Assembly (NCBI GenBank): GCA_002938075.1
Contig: PTLK01000031.1
Location: 1-13,336 of the forward strand
Length of the DNA: 13,336 bases
Reading direction: 5' to 3'
Origin: Alphaproteobacteria bacterium MarineAlpha3_Bin3
Lineage (GTDB): Bacteria; Pseudomonadota; Alphaproteobacteria; Rhodospirillales; Casp-alpha2
Shown here: in pieces, positions 7,686 to 13,336 of the stretch
How the letters are laid out: the number at the start of each line of letters is the position of its first letter
Position numbering within the stretch: the first letter of the stretch is position 1
The notes under the pieces: model-generated
Seen by the model: only the letters and a program-made list of their open reading frames with translations
Told to the model about the DNA's origin: nothing
Databases searched by the model: none
Program-made: the position numbers and the translations under genes

Positions 7686-8440
7686 TTCAGCCCCCGCTCC
7701 TTCTCGACGACGTCATAGGCGGCGTTGATGGCGGCCATTTTCTCGTTCGCCACGTCGATGAATTCCTGCGGCATGCCCTGGGCGATCAGGGTATCGGGGT
7801 GGTTTTCGCGGATCAGGGTGCGGTAGGTCTTTTTGATCTCATCGTCGGAAACTTTTCTAGAAAGGCCCAGCACCTGATAGGGGTCGGCCCCGTCGGCGGC
7901 GCCGACGTCGCCCCCGGGGCCACCCATGTGGATGGCCTTCAGGCGCTCGAACTGAACCTCTGAAAAGCCGAAGATCAGCGCCGTCTTGCGCAGGAATTCA
8001 AGTTCCTTGGGATGGACGAAGCCGTCGGCGCGGGCGATATGAAAAAGCCCGCCCAGCAATTCCTCCATCACCGCCGGTTGGTGGGCGAACATCATCGAGA
8101 TTTGCTCGGCGTAGGGCTCGAAGTCCTGGGCGTCCTTCTTGGCCTCGTTAAACAGCCGGCCGACGTTTTTCATCTCGTCCGGCGGAATGTGGAACAGCTC
8201 CTTGAAGGCATCGACCTCGGCCCGGGTGACACGGCCGTCGGCCTTGGCCATCTTGGCGGAAAGGACGATGACGGCGGTGGTGAAGGCGACCTGCCGGTTG
8301 ACGTTATCGTCGATACGCCCGGCGTCCCCGGCCTTCATCTTGTCGTAGGCGTGGCCGGCGACGGTGCCCATGATCAAGCCCAGCGGCCCGCCCATGGCGA
8401 ACCCAGCGAAGCCGCCGATGACCTTGCCCCAGATGCTCAT
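7682..8440 (-). CDS. djlA: DjlA-like co-chaperone with TerB and J domains
   Basis: This 252-residue protein is predicted to be a membrane-associated DnaJ-type co-chaperone that stimulates DnaK. In order it has a glycine-rich hydrophobic N-terminal segment (about 8-30, GGFAGFAMGGPLGLIMGTVA) that may insert in the membrane, a TerB-like helical domain (about 50-165) with two acidic repeats of the AKADGRVTRAEVDAF and ARADGFVHPKELEFL kind, a short Gly/Asp linker, and a C-terminal J domain (about 187-250) with the invariant HPD at 214-216. This is the DjlA architecture and length. The ATG begins 3 nt after the stop of the DUF3750 gene and the TGA overlaps the amidase GTG by 4 nt, so the three are probably co-transcribed. 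DjlA has been linked to envelope stress and capsule signalling in E. coli; the amidase partner here suggests an envelope role but does not prove it. Confidence 0.92.
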   Translation of the reverse strand: MSIWGKVIGGFAGFAMGGPLGLIMGTVAGHAYDKMKAGDAGRIDDNVNRQVAFTTAVIVLSAKMAKADGRVTRAEVDAFKELFHIPPDEMKNVGRLFNEAKKDAQDFEPYAEQISMMFAHQPAVMEELLGGLFHIARADGFVHPKELEFLRKTALIFGFSEVQFERLKAIHMGGPGGDVGAADGADPYQVLGLSRKVSDDEIKKTYRTLIRENHPDTLIAQGMPQEFIDVANEKMAAINAAYDVVEKERGLK

Positions 8441-8443
8441 GCT

Positions 8444-9202
8444 TTAATTTTCCCGGAGGCTGATTCGTCCCGCCATCGGCAGCTTCAAGGCCAGGTCCAG
8501 GGGATCGATGCCGAATGACAGGCCGAGGAGGTTGATTTCCAGCCCTTCCTCGACGGCCGCCAGCACCCCCACCAGCCCGAACAGGGACACCTGATAGCCG
8601 GTGCCGCTGGGGGTCCCGGCGACCAGGGCGCCGCCCGGCAGGTAGTCCTTGCCGATCGCCGTTGGCGGCAGGTCGACTCTCAACTCCGGCACCGCCCGGG
8701 CGACGTAGGCGGTAAAGGTGTTGGAGTTGGGTCCGGGCCAAAGGGCATAGTCGTCAACGTGGGGATATTTTCGGGCCACGGCGTCGATGTGCTTGATGAT
8801 GTCGTCGACGCTGTCGCCGCGAAGGTCGGCGATGACCCGGGGTTCGGCCCCGAACCAGCGCCGGTCGGGGGCCGCCTGGTGAATGACCAGGGGCGAGCGT
8901 CCGTGATGGGCCAACCAGCCGATGACTTCGTAAACGGTGTAATTGAGCCCGTCCGTCGGCTTGACGGCGATCCACGAATGGACACCGAAAAAGCCGCGCC
9001 AGCTATAGGCGCGGGCGACATAGAATTGGACCACCGCTTGGCGGTAAGTGGCCGGATCGGGGGAGATGCCTAAGGGCTCGCGGCTTGCCGTTCGCCAGTC
9101 CGCATTCACCGTATGCCTCCCTATTCCGACGACGGCGCCGACTACCAACAGGAAGATCGGCACCGCCAGCCAAAGCCTGGTCTTTTGCCGCGGTTTTTCC
9201 AT
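8444..9202 (-). CDS. DUF3750 family membrane-anchored protein of unknown function
   Basis: The 252-residue product begins with a basic stretch and one hydrophobic segment (about 9-27, TRLWLAVPIFLLVVGAVVG), so it is probably an inner membrane protein with its bulk in the periplasm, or it carries an uncleaved signal. The body looks like the DUF3750 family: ADWRTASREPLGISPDP, AVVQFYVARAYSWRGFFGVHSWIAVKP, VIGWL and YALWPGPNSNTF. The conserved His, Trp and Asn could form an active site, but no reaction is known to me. The start chosen is the ATG at 9202-9200 with AAGGGA upstream; a TTG 22 codons earlier gives an unlikely N-terminus and is not used. It is the first gene of the operon with djlA and the amidase, which hints at envelope or peptidoglycan work. 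Family assignment is from memory of conserved blocks. Confidence 0.8.
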   Translation of the reverse strand: MEKPRQKTRLWLAVPIFLLVVGAVVGIGRHTVNADWRTASREPLGISPDPATYRQAVVQFYVARAYSWRGFFGVHSWIAVKPTDGLNYTVYEVIGWLAHHGRSPLVIHQAAPDRRWFGAEPRVIADLRGDSVDDIIKHIDAVARKYPHVDDYALWPGPNSNTFTAYVARAVPELRVDLPPTAIGKDYLPGGALVAGTPSGTGYQVSLFGLVGVLAAVEEGLEINLLGLSFGIDPLDLALKLPMAGRISLREN

Positions 9203-9300
9203 CGACCGTCCCTTTCGAACCGCCCCCACGTGAGACTGTAAATTGCAAATCCGATCTTGGCAAAACAAAGGCGTTTACGTCACCATCAAATATTCTAATG
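9203..9300. promoter_or_regulatory. Divergent intergenic region driving the DUF3750 operon and the FAD enzyme operon
   Basis: This 98-bp AT-richer gap separates two divergently read operons, so it must hold both promoters unless transcription comes from further away. On the plus strand TTTACG (9274-9279) and TAATGA (9296-9301) are 16 nt apart, and a start from them would give almost no leader. On the minus strand several TTG-like hexamers occur but none forms a convincing pair. The region is real; the individual promoter elements are weak guesses. Confidence 0.4.
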
Positions 9301-9312
9301 ATGACCGTCAAC

Positions 9313-10452
9313 ATGACCGACACCGTTGATACCCTTGTCATCGGCGCCGGGGTCATCGGCCTGGCGATCGCCCGGCGCATGGCCCTGGCCGGCCGGGAGG
9401 TGGTCGTGCTGGAGGCCGAGGACGCCATCGGCACCGGCATCAGTTCGCGCAATTCCGAAGTCATCCACGCCGGCATCTATTACCTCGAGGGCAGCCTCCG
9501 GGCCCGGCTCTGCGTCGCCGGCAAGAAGGCGCTGTATGACTATTTGCAATCCCACGGCGTCCCGTTCCGGAGCCGCGGCAAGCTGGTGGTGGCCACGGCG
9601 GAGGACGAAGTGCCGTTACTCGACGCCATCGAGGCCAAGGCCAAGGCCAACGGCGTCGACGACCTGACAAGGCTCGACCCGGACCAAGTCAGCGACATCG
9701 AGCCGGCGGTGAAATGCGCAGGCGCGCTGTTGTCGCCGTCGACCGGCATCTTCGATTCCCACGCCTACATGCTGGCGCTGCAAGGCGAGGCCGAGGACCA
9801 CGGCGCCGCCATCGCCTTTTCGAGCCCCTTCGAAGGGGGAGTCATTAACGGCGACGGCATCACCGTGCGCGTCGGCGGCGCCGAGCCGACGGAAATCCGC
9901 TGCCGCCATTTCATCAACACTGCCGGGCTGGGCGCTCAATCGGTGGCCACGGGAATCGAAGGCTTCCCGGCCGAACACATTCCGCCGCTCTATTACGCCA
10001 AAGGGGACTATTTCATCCTGACCGGCAAAAGCCCCTTCGAGCGGCTGATCTACCCGGTGCCGGGGCCGGTGGGGCTCGGCGTCCATTCCTCGGTGGACAT
10101 GGGCGGGCAGTGCAAGTTCGGGCCCGACGTGGAATGGATCGACACCCCCGACTACGACGTCGATCCGAACCAGGCCGAGAAGTTTTACCAGGCCATCCGC
10201 CGTTATTGGCCGGACCTGCCTGACGGCGCGCTGCAACCCGGATACGTGGGTGTGCGCCCGAAGCTGGCGCCCGAGGGCCAGCCGGACGCCGATTTCACCG
10301 TCCACGGCCCGGAAACCCACGGCATCGACGGCATGGTGCATCTGTTCGGCATCGATTCGCCGGGCCTGACGTCGTCGCTGGCGATCGCCGATTACGCCGC
10401 CGGGCTTCTCGGGTTCGGCCAAGGCAACGACAAGGCCGCCGAGAGCGGCTAA
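9313..10452 (+). CDS. FAD-dependent oxidoreductase, L-2-hydroxyglutarate oxidase/dehydrogenase-like (DAO family)
   Basis: The protein (379 residues from this start) belongs to the D-amino-acid-oxidase-like flavoenzymes and most resembles L-2-hydroxyglutarate oxidase (LhgO/L2HGDH), which oxidises L-2-hydroxyglutarate to 2-oxoglutarate. It has the N-terminal dinucleotide-binding motif VIGAGVIGLAIARR (about 9-22) and an acidic end to the second strand (VVVLEAED). It also has the characteristic ISSRNSEVIHAGIYYLEGSLRA block, NTAGLGAQ, the substrate-domain stretch GLGVHSSVDMGGQCKFGPD, and a C-terminal FAD-contact block HLFGIDSPGLTSSLA. Three in-frame ATGs lie close together (9298, 9301, 9313) and none has a clear Shine-Dalgarno; 9313 leaves the shortest tail before the Rossmann fold. 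An open frame continues upstream to 9085 but overlaps the divergent gene. The true substrate could be another 2-hydroxyacid or an amino acid. It is coupled to the downstream aminotransferase. Confidence 0.87.
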   Translation: MTDTVDTLVIGAGVIGLAIARRMALAGREVVVLEAEDAIGTGISSRNSEVIHAGIYYLEGSLRARLCVAGKKALYDYLQSHGVPFRSRGKLVVATAEDEVPLLDAIEAKAKANGVDDLTRLDPDQVSDIEPAVKCAGALLSPSTGIFDSHAYMLALQGEAEDHGAAIAFSSPFEGGVINGDGITVRVGGAEPTEIRCRHFINTAGLGAQSVATGIEGFPAEHIPPLYYAKGDYFILTGKSPFERLIYPVPGPVGLGVHSSVDMGGQCKFGPDVEWIDTPDYDVDPNQAEKFYQAIRRYWPDLPDGALQPGYVGVRPKLAPEGQPDADFTVHGPETHGIDGMVHLFGIDSPGLTSSLAIADYAAGLLGFGQGNDKAAESG

Positions 10453-10457
10453 GGAGG
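10451..10457 (+). promoter_or_regulatory. Strong ribosome binding site overlapping the upstream stop codon
   Basis: AAGGAGG begins inside the TAA stop (10450-10452) of the FAD enzyme gene and lies 7 nt before the aminotransferase ATG. It fixes that start and shows that the two genes are translated from one message, in contrast to the missing Shine-Dalgarno at the first gene of the pair. Confidence 0.9.
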
Positions 10458-10464
10458 ACACGCC

Positions 10465-11778
10465 ATGACGGCAAAAAAACAAAACCCGGCCGAAGGCCCG
10501 TCGCAGGCCGAATGGGCGGCCATCGCCGACGCCATCCTGCCCGGCGGCGCCCTGGGCACCAACATGGTACCTAAGGCCGAACGTTTCATCATCCGCCGCG
10601 GACAAGGCGCCCGGGTCGAGGACCTGGAAGGCAACTGGCATATCGATTACGTGCTCGGCGCCGGGGCTTTGATTTTGGGCCATGCCCACCCGGCGCCGAT
10701 GAAGGCGGTCGAGGAACAATTGGCCAAGGGCATCCATTTTTTCGGCGCCCTCAACGAGGCCTGCCTGCATTTGGCCAGGGAATTGACCGACGCCATTCCC
10801 TGCGCCGAACGGCTAGCCTTCACCACCACCGGATCGGAAGCGACCTTTTACGCGCTGCGCATGGCCCGGGCCTTCACCGGGCGCCCCAACGTGCTCAAGT
10901 TCGAAGGCGCCTATCACGGCAACCACGACTATTCCCAGGTCAGCGTCTCGCCCGGCGCGGCGACCAATTTTCCCGCCGGGCGGGCGGACAGCGCCGGCGT
11001 GCCCGAAGTGCTTCCGTCGACGGTCTTGATCGCGCCTTATAACGACCTCGAAACAACCCGCAAAATCGTCGAGGAAAACCGCCAGAACATGGCCTGCGTC
11101 ATCGTCGAGCCGGTGCAAAGGGTGATCTTTTCCGAACCCGGTTTCCTGTCCGGTTTGCGCAAGATCTGCGACGACAACGACGTGGTGCTGATTTTCGACG
11201 AGGTGGTGACCGGCTTCCGCCTCGCCTATGGCGGCGGCCAGGAATATTTCGGCGTCACCCCGGATGTCGCCGCCTACGGCAAGATCGCCGGCGGCGGCGC
11301 CTCTCTGGGCGCGGTGGCCGGAAAGGCCGAGATCATCGATTTCGCCGACCCGGCACGGCGGGGTAACGGCGACTATGCACAGATCAACGGCACGCTGCAC
11401 GGCAACCCTCTGGCCTCGGCAGCCGGGCTGGCGACGCTGATGGAACTGCGAAAACCGGGCTTTTACGATGACCTCAACGCCAAGGCCGACGATCTCAGGA
11501 AAGCCTGCCAGCAGGTTCTCGACCGCCATCACCTGGAAGCCGTTGTCTGCGGCCAGGAGTCGTTCTGGCAAATCCTTTTCCTCGACAAACCACCCCGGGA
11601 TTACGCCGACGTCCGGGCGTCGGATATGGCCACCTCGAAGGCGCTTGACTTTGGCTGCCTGTCGGAGGGGCTTTACGTGCTGCCCGGTATCAGGCGGTTC
11701 GTTTCGGCCGTTCATTCCAGCGACGATTTCGAAGAAACGGTCCGCGCCCTCGACGCCGCCTGCCGGGGGCTGGCCTAG
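10465..11778 (+). CDS. Class III PLP-dependent aminotransferase, glutamate-1-semialdehyde aminomutase-like
   Basis: The 437-residue protein has the full class III aminotransferase core. It shows YVLGAGALILGHAHP (62-76), the phosphate-binding TTGSEATFYALR (121-132), AYHGNHD (149-155), IVEPV (213-217), IFDEVVTGFR with the pyridine-nitrogen aspartate D245, AAYGKIAGGG with the Schiff-base lysine K273, and NGTLHGNPLASAAG (308-321). The closest well-known relatives are glutamate-1-semialdehyde 2,1-aminomutases. A role in haem synthesis is unlikely, because alphaproteobacteria normally make 5-aminolevulinate with ALA synthase, so this is more probably a catabolic or secondary transaminase of unknown substrate. 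Coupling to a 2-hydroxyglutarate-oxidase-like gene hints that 2-oxoglutarate/glutamate may be one partner pair; this is inference. The TAG stop shares CTAG with the convergent PilZ gene. Confidence 0.9.
   Translation: MTAKKQNPAEGPSQAEWAAIADAILPGGALGTNMVPKAERFIIRRGQGARVEDLEGNWHIDYVLGAGALILGHAHPAPMKAVEEQLAKGIHFFGALNEACLHLARELTDAIPCAERLAFTTTGSEATFYALRMARAFTGRPNVLKFEGAYHGNHDYSQVSVSPGAATNFPAGRADSAGVPEVLPSTVLIAPYNDLETTRKIVEENRQNMACVIVEPVQRVIFSEPGFLSGLRKICDDNDVVLIFDEVVTGFRLAYGGGQEYFGVTPDVAAYGKIAGGGASLGAVAGKAEIIDFADPARRGNGDYAQINGTLHGNPLASAAGLATLMELRKPGFYDDLNAKADDLRKACQQVLDRHHLEAVVCGQESFWQILFLDKPPRDYADVRASDMATSKALDFGCLSEGLYVLPGIRRFVSAVHSSDDFEETVRALDAACRGLA
11775..11778. other. Shared CTAG: convergent genes with overlapping stop codons
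   Basis: The four bases CTAG are palindromic. The aminotransferase reads TAG at 11776-11778 on the plus strand and the PilZ gene reads TAG at 11777-11775 on the minus strand. The two coding regions therefore touch with no intergenic space and no room for a terminator between them, so the two transcripts must overlap at their 3' ends. Confidence 0.9.
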
Positions 11779-12140
11779 TACTTCTTTCGCGCGACGGATA
11801 GTCGAAACTTCTTCAGTTCCTCTTCCATGTCGTTTTTTTCCGGTTCGTCGAGCTCAAACTCGACGCCGATGCCTTCGACGAATTCCCGGGCGACCCGAGC
11901 CGGAATTTTGCCGTAGCCTTCCACGTGAAGCTCGACAAAGTCGTCGTTTTCAAATGAGTCGTCGACGATCAGCCAGGCACCGTCGGCGGAGAGGTCCTTG
12001 ACGGTGACATCCCGTTCGACCCCGTCTTCGCCGATGATCGTCGCCGTGACGTGTTCCGGCACTTCCATGCGTTGATGGCGGCGCTGCTCCGCTATGGGGC
12101 CGCCGGGAGCGTCGATTTTCTTGTCCTGGTCGTCGCTCAT
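11775..12140 (-). CDS. PilZ domain protein, probable c-di-GMP receptor
   Basis: This 121-residue cytoplasmic protein is a single PilZ domain. The two binding elements for cyclic di-GMP are present: the arginine-rich RRHQR (20-24, in the position of RxxxR) ahead of the barrel, and DLSADG (49-54, the D/N-x-S-x-x-G motif). The remainder alternates short strands (AWLIVDD, FVELHVEG, IPARVAREF, IGVEFEL) and ends in a charged helix and basic tail. It is likely to bind c-di-GMP and pass the signal to an unknown partner. No output domain is attached. The ATG is preceded by AAGGGAAG, 28 nt downstream of the dehydrogenase stop, so the two are probably co-transcribed. The stop overlaps that of the convergent aminotransferase. 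Confidence 0.9.
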   Translation of the reverse strand: MSDDQDKKIDAPGGPIAEQRRHQRMEVPEHVTATIIGEDGVERDVTVKDLSADGAWLIVDDSFENDDFVELHVEGYGKIPARVAREFVEGIGVEFELDEPEKNDMEEELKKFRLSVARKKY

Positions 12141-12168
12141 GGTCTTGGCTTCCCTTACCGGGACATGG

Positions 12169-13221
12169 TCAATCCTCGGCCGTCTCGCCGGTTACGCGCC
12201 CGAAGCGTTCCCGATAGGCGGGCCAGACATCCGGGTTGACCAAACGCGGCGGGCGGGCGCCTCGGAAAATGGTCAGCCACTGTTCTGCGGCCCAGGACGC
12301 CATTTTGTACGTGCAGTCGTCGGTGACGCCGGCGATGTGGGGGCTGACGATGACGTTGTCGAATTCCAGCAGCGGGTGGTCCAGGGGCGGCGGTTCCTCG
12401 GCGAAGACATCGAGCCCGGCGCCGGCGATGCCGCCCTCCGACATCACCGCCGCTAGTGCCCCTTCGTCATGGATGCCGCCGCGGGCGGTGGTGATGAAAT
12501 AGGCCGTCGGTTTCATTAATTCGAATTCCCGCCTGCCGACCATGCTCTTGGTTTCTTCCGTCAGCGGACAGTTGAGGGAAACGAAATCGGCCTCGGTAAA
12601 GACGTCATCGAAGGAAACCTGTTGGGCGCCCTGTTCGCTGAAATCCTCGGGCGTGATATAGGGGTCATAGGCGATGACCCGCATCGCGAACATCTGCCCC
12701 GCCAGGGCCGAAACCCGGCGCCCGACGTTGCCGAGGCCGATGATGCCGAGCGTGCGGCCGGTCAATTCCTTGCCCTTGTACGTCCACCGGTCCCAATCGT
12801 CCCTGTCCAGCCGCATGCGCCGGTCCGATTGCACGATCTGTTTTGAAAGCGCCAGCATCATACCGAGAACGTGCTGGGCAACCGATTCCGAATTGGCGCC
12901 GGCCTGATTGACGACCAGGATTCCGGCCTCGGTACAGGTGTCGACGTCGACCATGTCGTATCCGGCGCCGTTGACCGAAAAGGCCAACAGGTTCGGGCAC
13001 CGCTCGATCAACGGCCGTTCAGGGATAAAGGGAGGCTGAATTTCGTTGCTCGCCAGCAACTGAAAGCCGTGGGCTTCGGCCAGCGCCGCCCAATTGCCTT
13101 CCTCGGCGTCGCCGAAGCTGAGCCTGTGAAGATCGATGCCGTTCTTGCCTGCGAGCATCTCTTCGGCCACCGGGTCTATCCATTTCTCGAAATAGACCAA
13201 TTTTTTGGTTTCTGCCGTCAT
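12169..13221 (-). CDS. D-isomer-specific 2-hydroxyacid dehydrogenase (NAD-dependent)
   Basis: The 350-residue protein is predicted to reduce a 2-oxoacid to a D-2-hydroxyacid, or the reverse, with NAD(P). It has the substrate-domain block FSVNGAGYDMVDVDTCTEAGI (about 81-101), ANSESVAQHVLGMMLAL (109-125), and the Rossmann motif GIIGLGNVGRR (159-169). The three catalytic residues of the family are present: R247 in TTARGG, E276 in AEEPPP, and H295 in VSPHIAG. Substrate (glycerate, phosphoglycerate, glyoxylate or other) cannot be told; there is no ACT or other regulatory domain, so it is not a full-length SerA. The ATG at 13221-13219 is chosen over an in-frame TTG five codons upstream, though neither has a good Shine-Dalgarno. 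It is followed 28 nt later by the PilZ gene, probably in the same transcript. Confidence 0.92.
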   Translation of the reverse strand: MTAETKKLVYFEKWIDPVAEEMLAGKNGIDLHRLSFGDAEEGNWAALAEAHGFQLLASNEIQPPFIPERPLIERCPNLLAFSVNGAGYDMVDVDTCTEAGILVVNQAGANSESVAQHVLGMMLALSKQIVQSDRRMRLDRDDWDRWTYKGKELTGRTLGIIGLGNVGRRVSALAGQMFAMRVIAYDPYITPEDFSEQGAQQVSFDDVFTEADFVSLNCPLTEETKSMVGRREFELMKPTAYFITTARGGIHDEGALAAVMSEGGIAGAGLDVFAEEPPPLDHPLLEFDNVIVSPHIAGVTDDCTYKMASWAAEQWLTIFRGARPPRLVNPDVWPAYRERFGRVTGETAED

Positions 13222-13295
13222 TTGCGCTTTTTTCAATCAATGGGAACCCGTTCAAGCCGACGCCAAAGCCAGCCTCCCGAACAATAGCCTGAATG

Positions 13296-13318
13296 GCCGA
13301 GTTTCCCCAAACTTCGGC
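13296..13318. terminator. Weak stem-loop, possible terminator at the right edge
   Basis: GCCGA-GTTT and AAAC-T-TCGGC pair around a CCCC loop with one bulged T, giving a nine-pair stem. On the plus strand it is followed by TTTCCCTT, which is only a modest T-tract; on the minus strand there is no T-run. No plus-strand gene ending here is visible, so it may instead be part of the leader or control region of the minus-strand dehydrogenase gene. Confidence 0.25.
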
Positions 13319-13336
13319 TTTCCCTTATATTATGGG

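Noticed and set aside
9203..9268. TTG start adding 22 residues to the DUF3750 protein
   Set aside because: The added residues place polar, Cys-containing sequence ahead of a typical basic-plus-hydrophobic anchor. The ATG at 9202 has a purine-rich ribosome site.
9085..9312. Upstream extension of the FAD enzyme to give 455 residues
   Set aside because: It is antisense to the start of the DUF3750 gene. The family begins just before the dinucleotide-binding motif.
10813..11715. Minus-strand open frame of 300 codons
   Set aside because: It is antisense to the aminotransferase, whose active-site motifs are complete. It shows shadow composition only.

Overview
The window is GC-rich chromosomal DNA from an alphaproteobacterium. 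Gene content and protein style suggest a Rhodospirillales-like lineage, but that rank is an inference. The support is a classical division and cell-wall (dcw) cluster opening with mraZ, an alphaproteobacterial-type FtsL, a meso-diaminopimelate-type MurE, a type A RNase P RNA just upstream of mraZ, and a DjlA/amidase gene pair. There is no sign of phage, transposon, CRISPR, tRNA or rRNA sequence.

Positions 1-6344 (minus strand) hold the start of the dcw cluster, transcribed right to left: mraZ, rsmH, ftsL, ftsI, murE, murF. murF is cut by the left edge after 351 codons. The genes are tightly packed: gaps of 3 and 12 nt, then overlaps of 4, 14 and 4 nt, each start with its own Shine-Dalgarno sequence, so one translationally coupled operon is likely. 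MurE and MurF add meso-DAP and D-Ala-D-Ala to the peptidoglycan precursor, FtsI cross-links septal wall, FtsL is a divisome scaffold, RsmH methylates 16S rRNA, and MraZ regulates the cluster. Upstream of mraZ is an exactly 10-bp-periodic array of seven TGGNN boxes (positions 6280-6344), which matches the known MraZ operator pattern but is longer than the E. coli version.

Positions 6557-6963 (minus strand) are rnpB, the RNase P RNA, with its own sigma70-like promoter at 6969-6996. Nothing was recognised in the 210 bp between rnpB and the mraZ control region.

Positions 7008-9202 (minus strand) are a compact three-gene operon: a membrane-anchored DUF3750 protein, a DjlA-like TerB/J-domain co-chaperone, and an AmpD/AmiD-type N-acetylmuramoyl-L-alanine amidase. 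This looks like an envelope maintenance or peptidoglycan recycling unit.

Positions 9301-11778 (plus strand) are two coupled metabolic genes: an L-2-hydroxyglutarate-oxidase-like FAD enzyme and a class III, PLP-dependent aminotransferase resembling glutamate-1-semialdehyde aminomutase. Facing them, positions 11775-13221 (minus strand) encode a D-isomer 2-hydroxyacid dehydrogenase and a PilZ domain protein. The aminotransferase and PilZ genes converge and share a CTAG, each using it for its own TAG stop. Together the three enzymes suggest an uncharacterised 2-hydroxyacid/2-oxoacid/amino-acid module, but no substrate can be read from sequence.

I see no strong evidence for a wholly new system. 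The most interesting items are the extended MraZ box array, the FAD enzyme/aminotransferase/dehydrogenase neighbourhood, and the DUF3750-DjlA-amidase operon.
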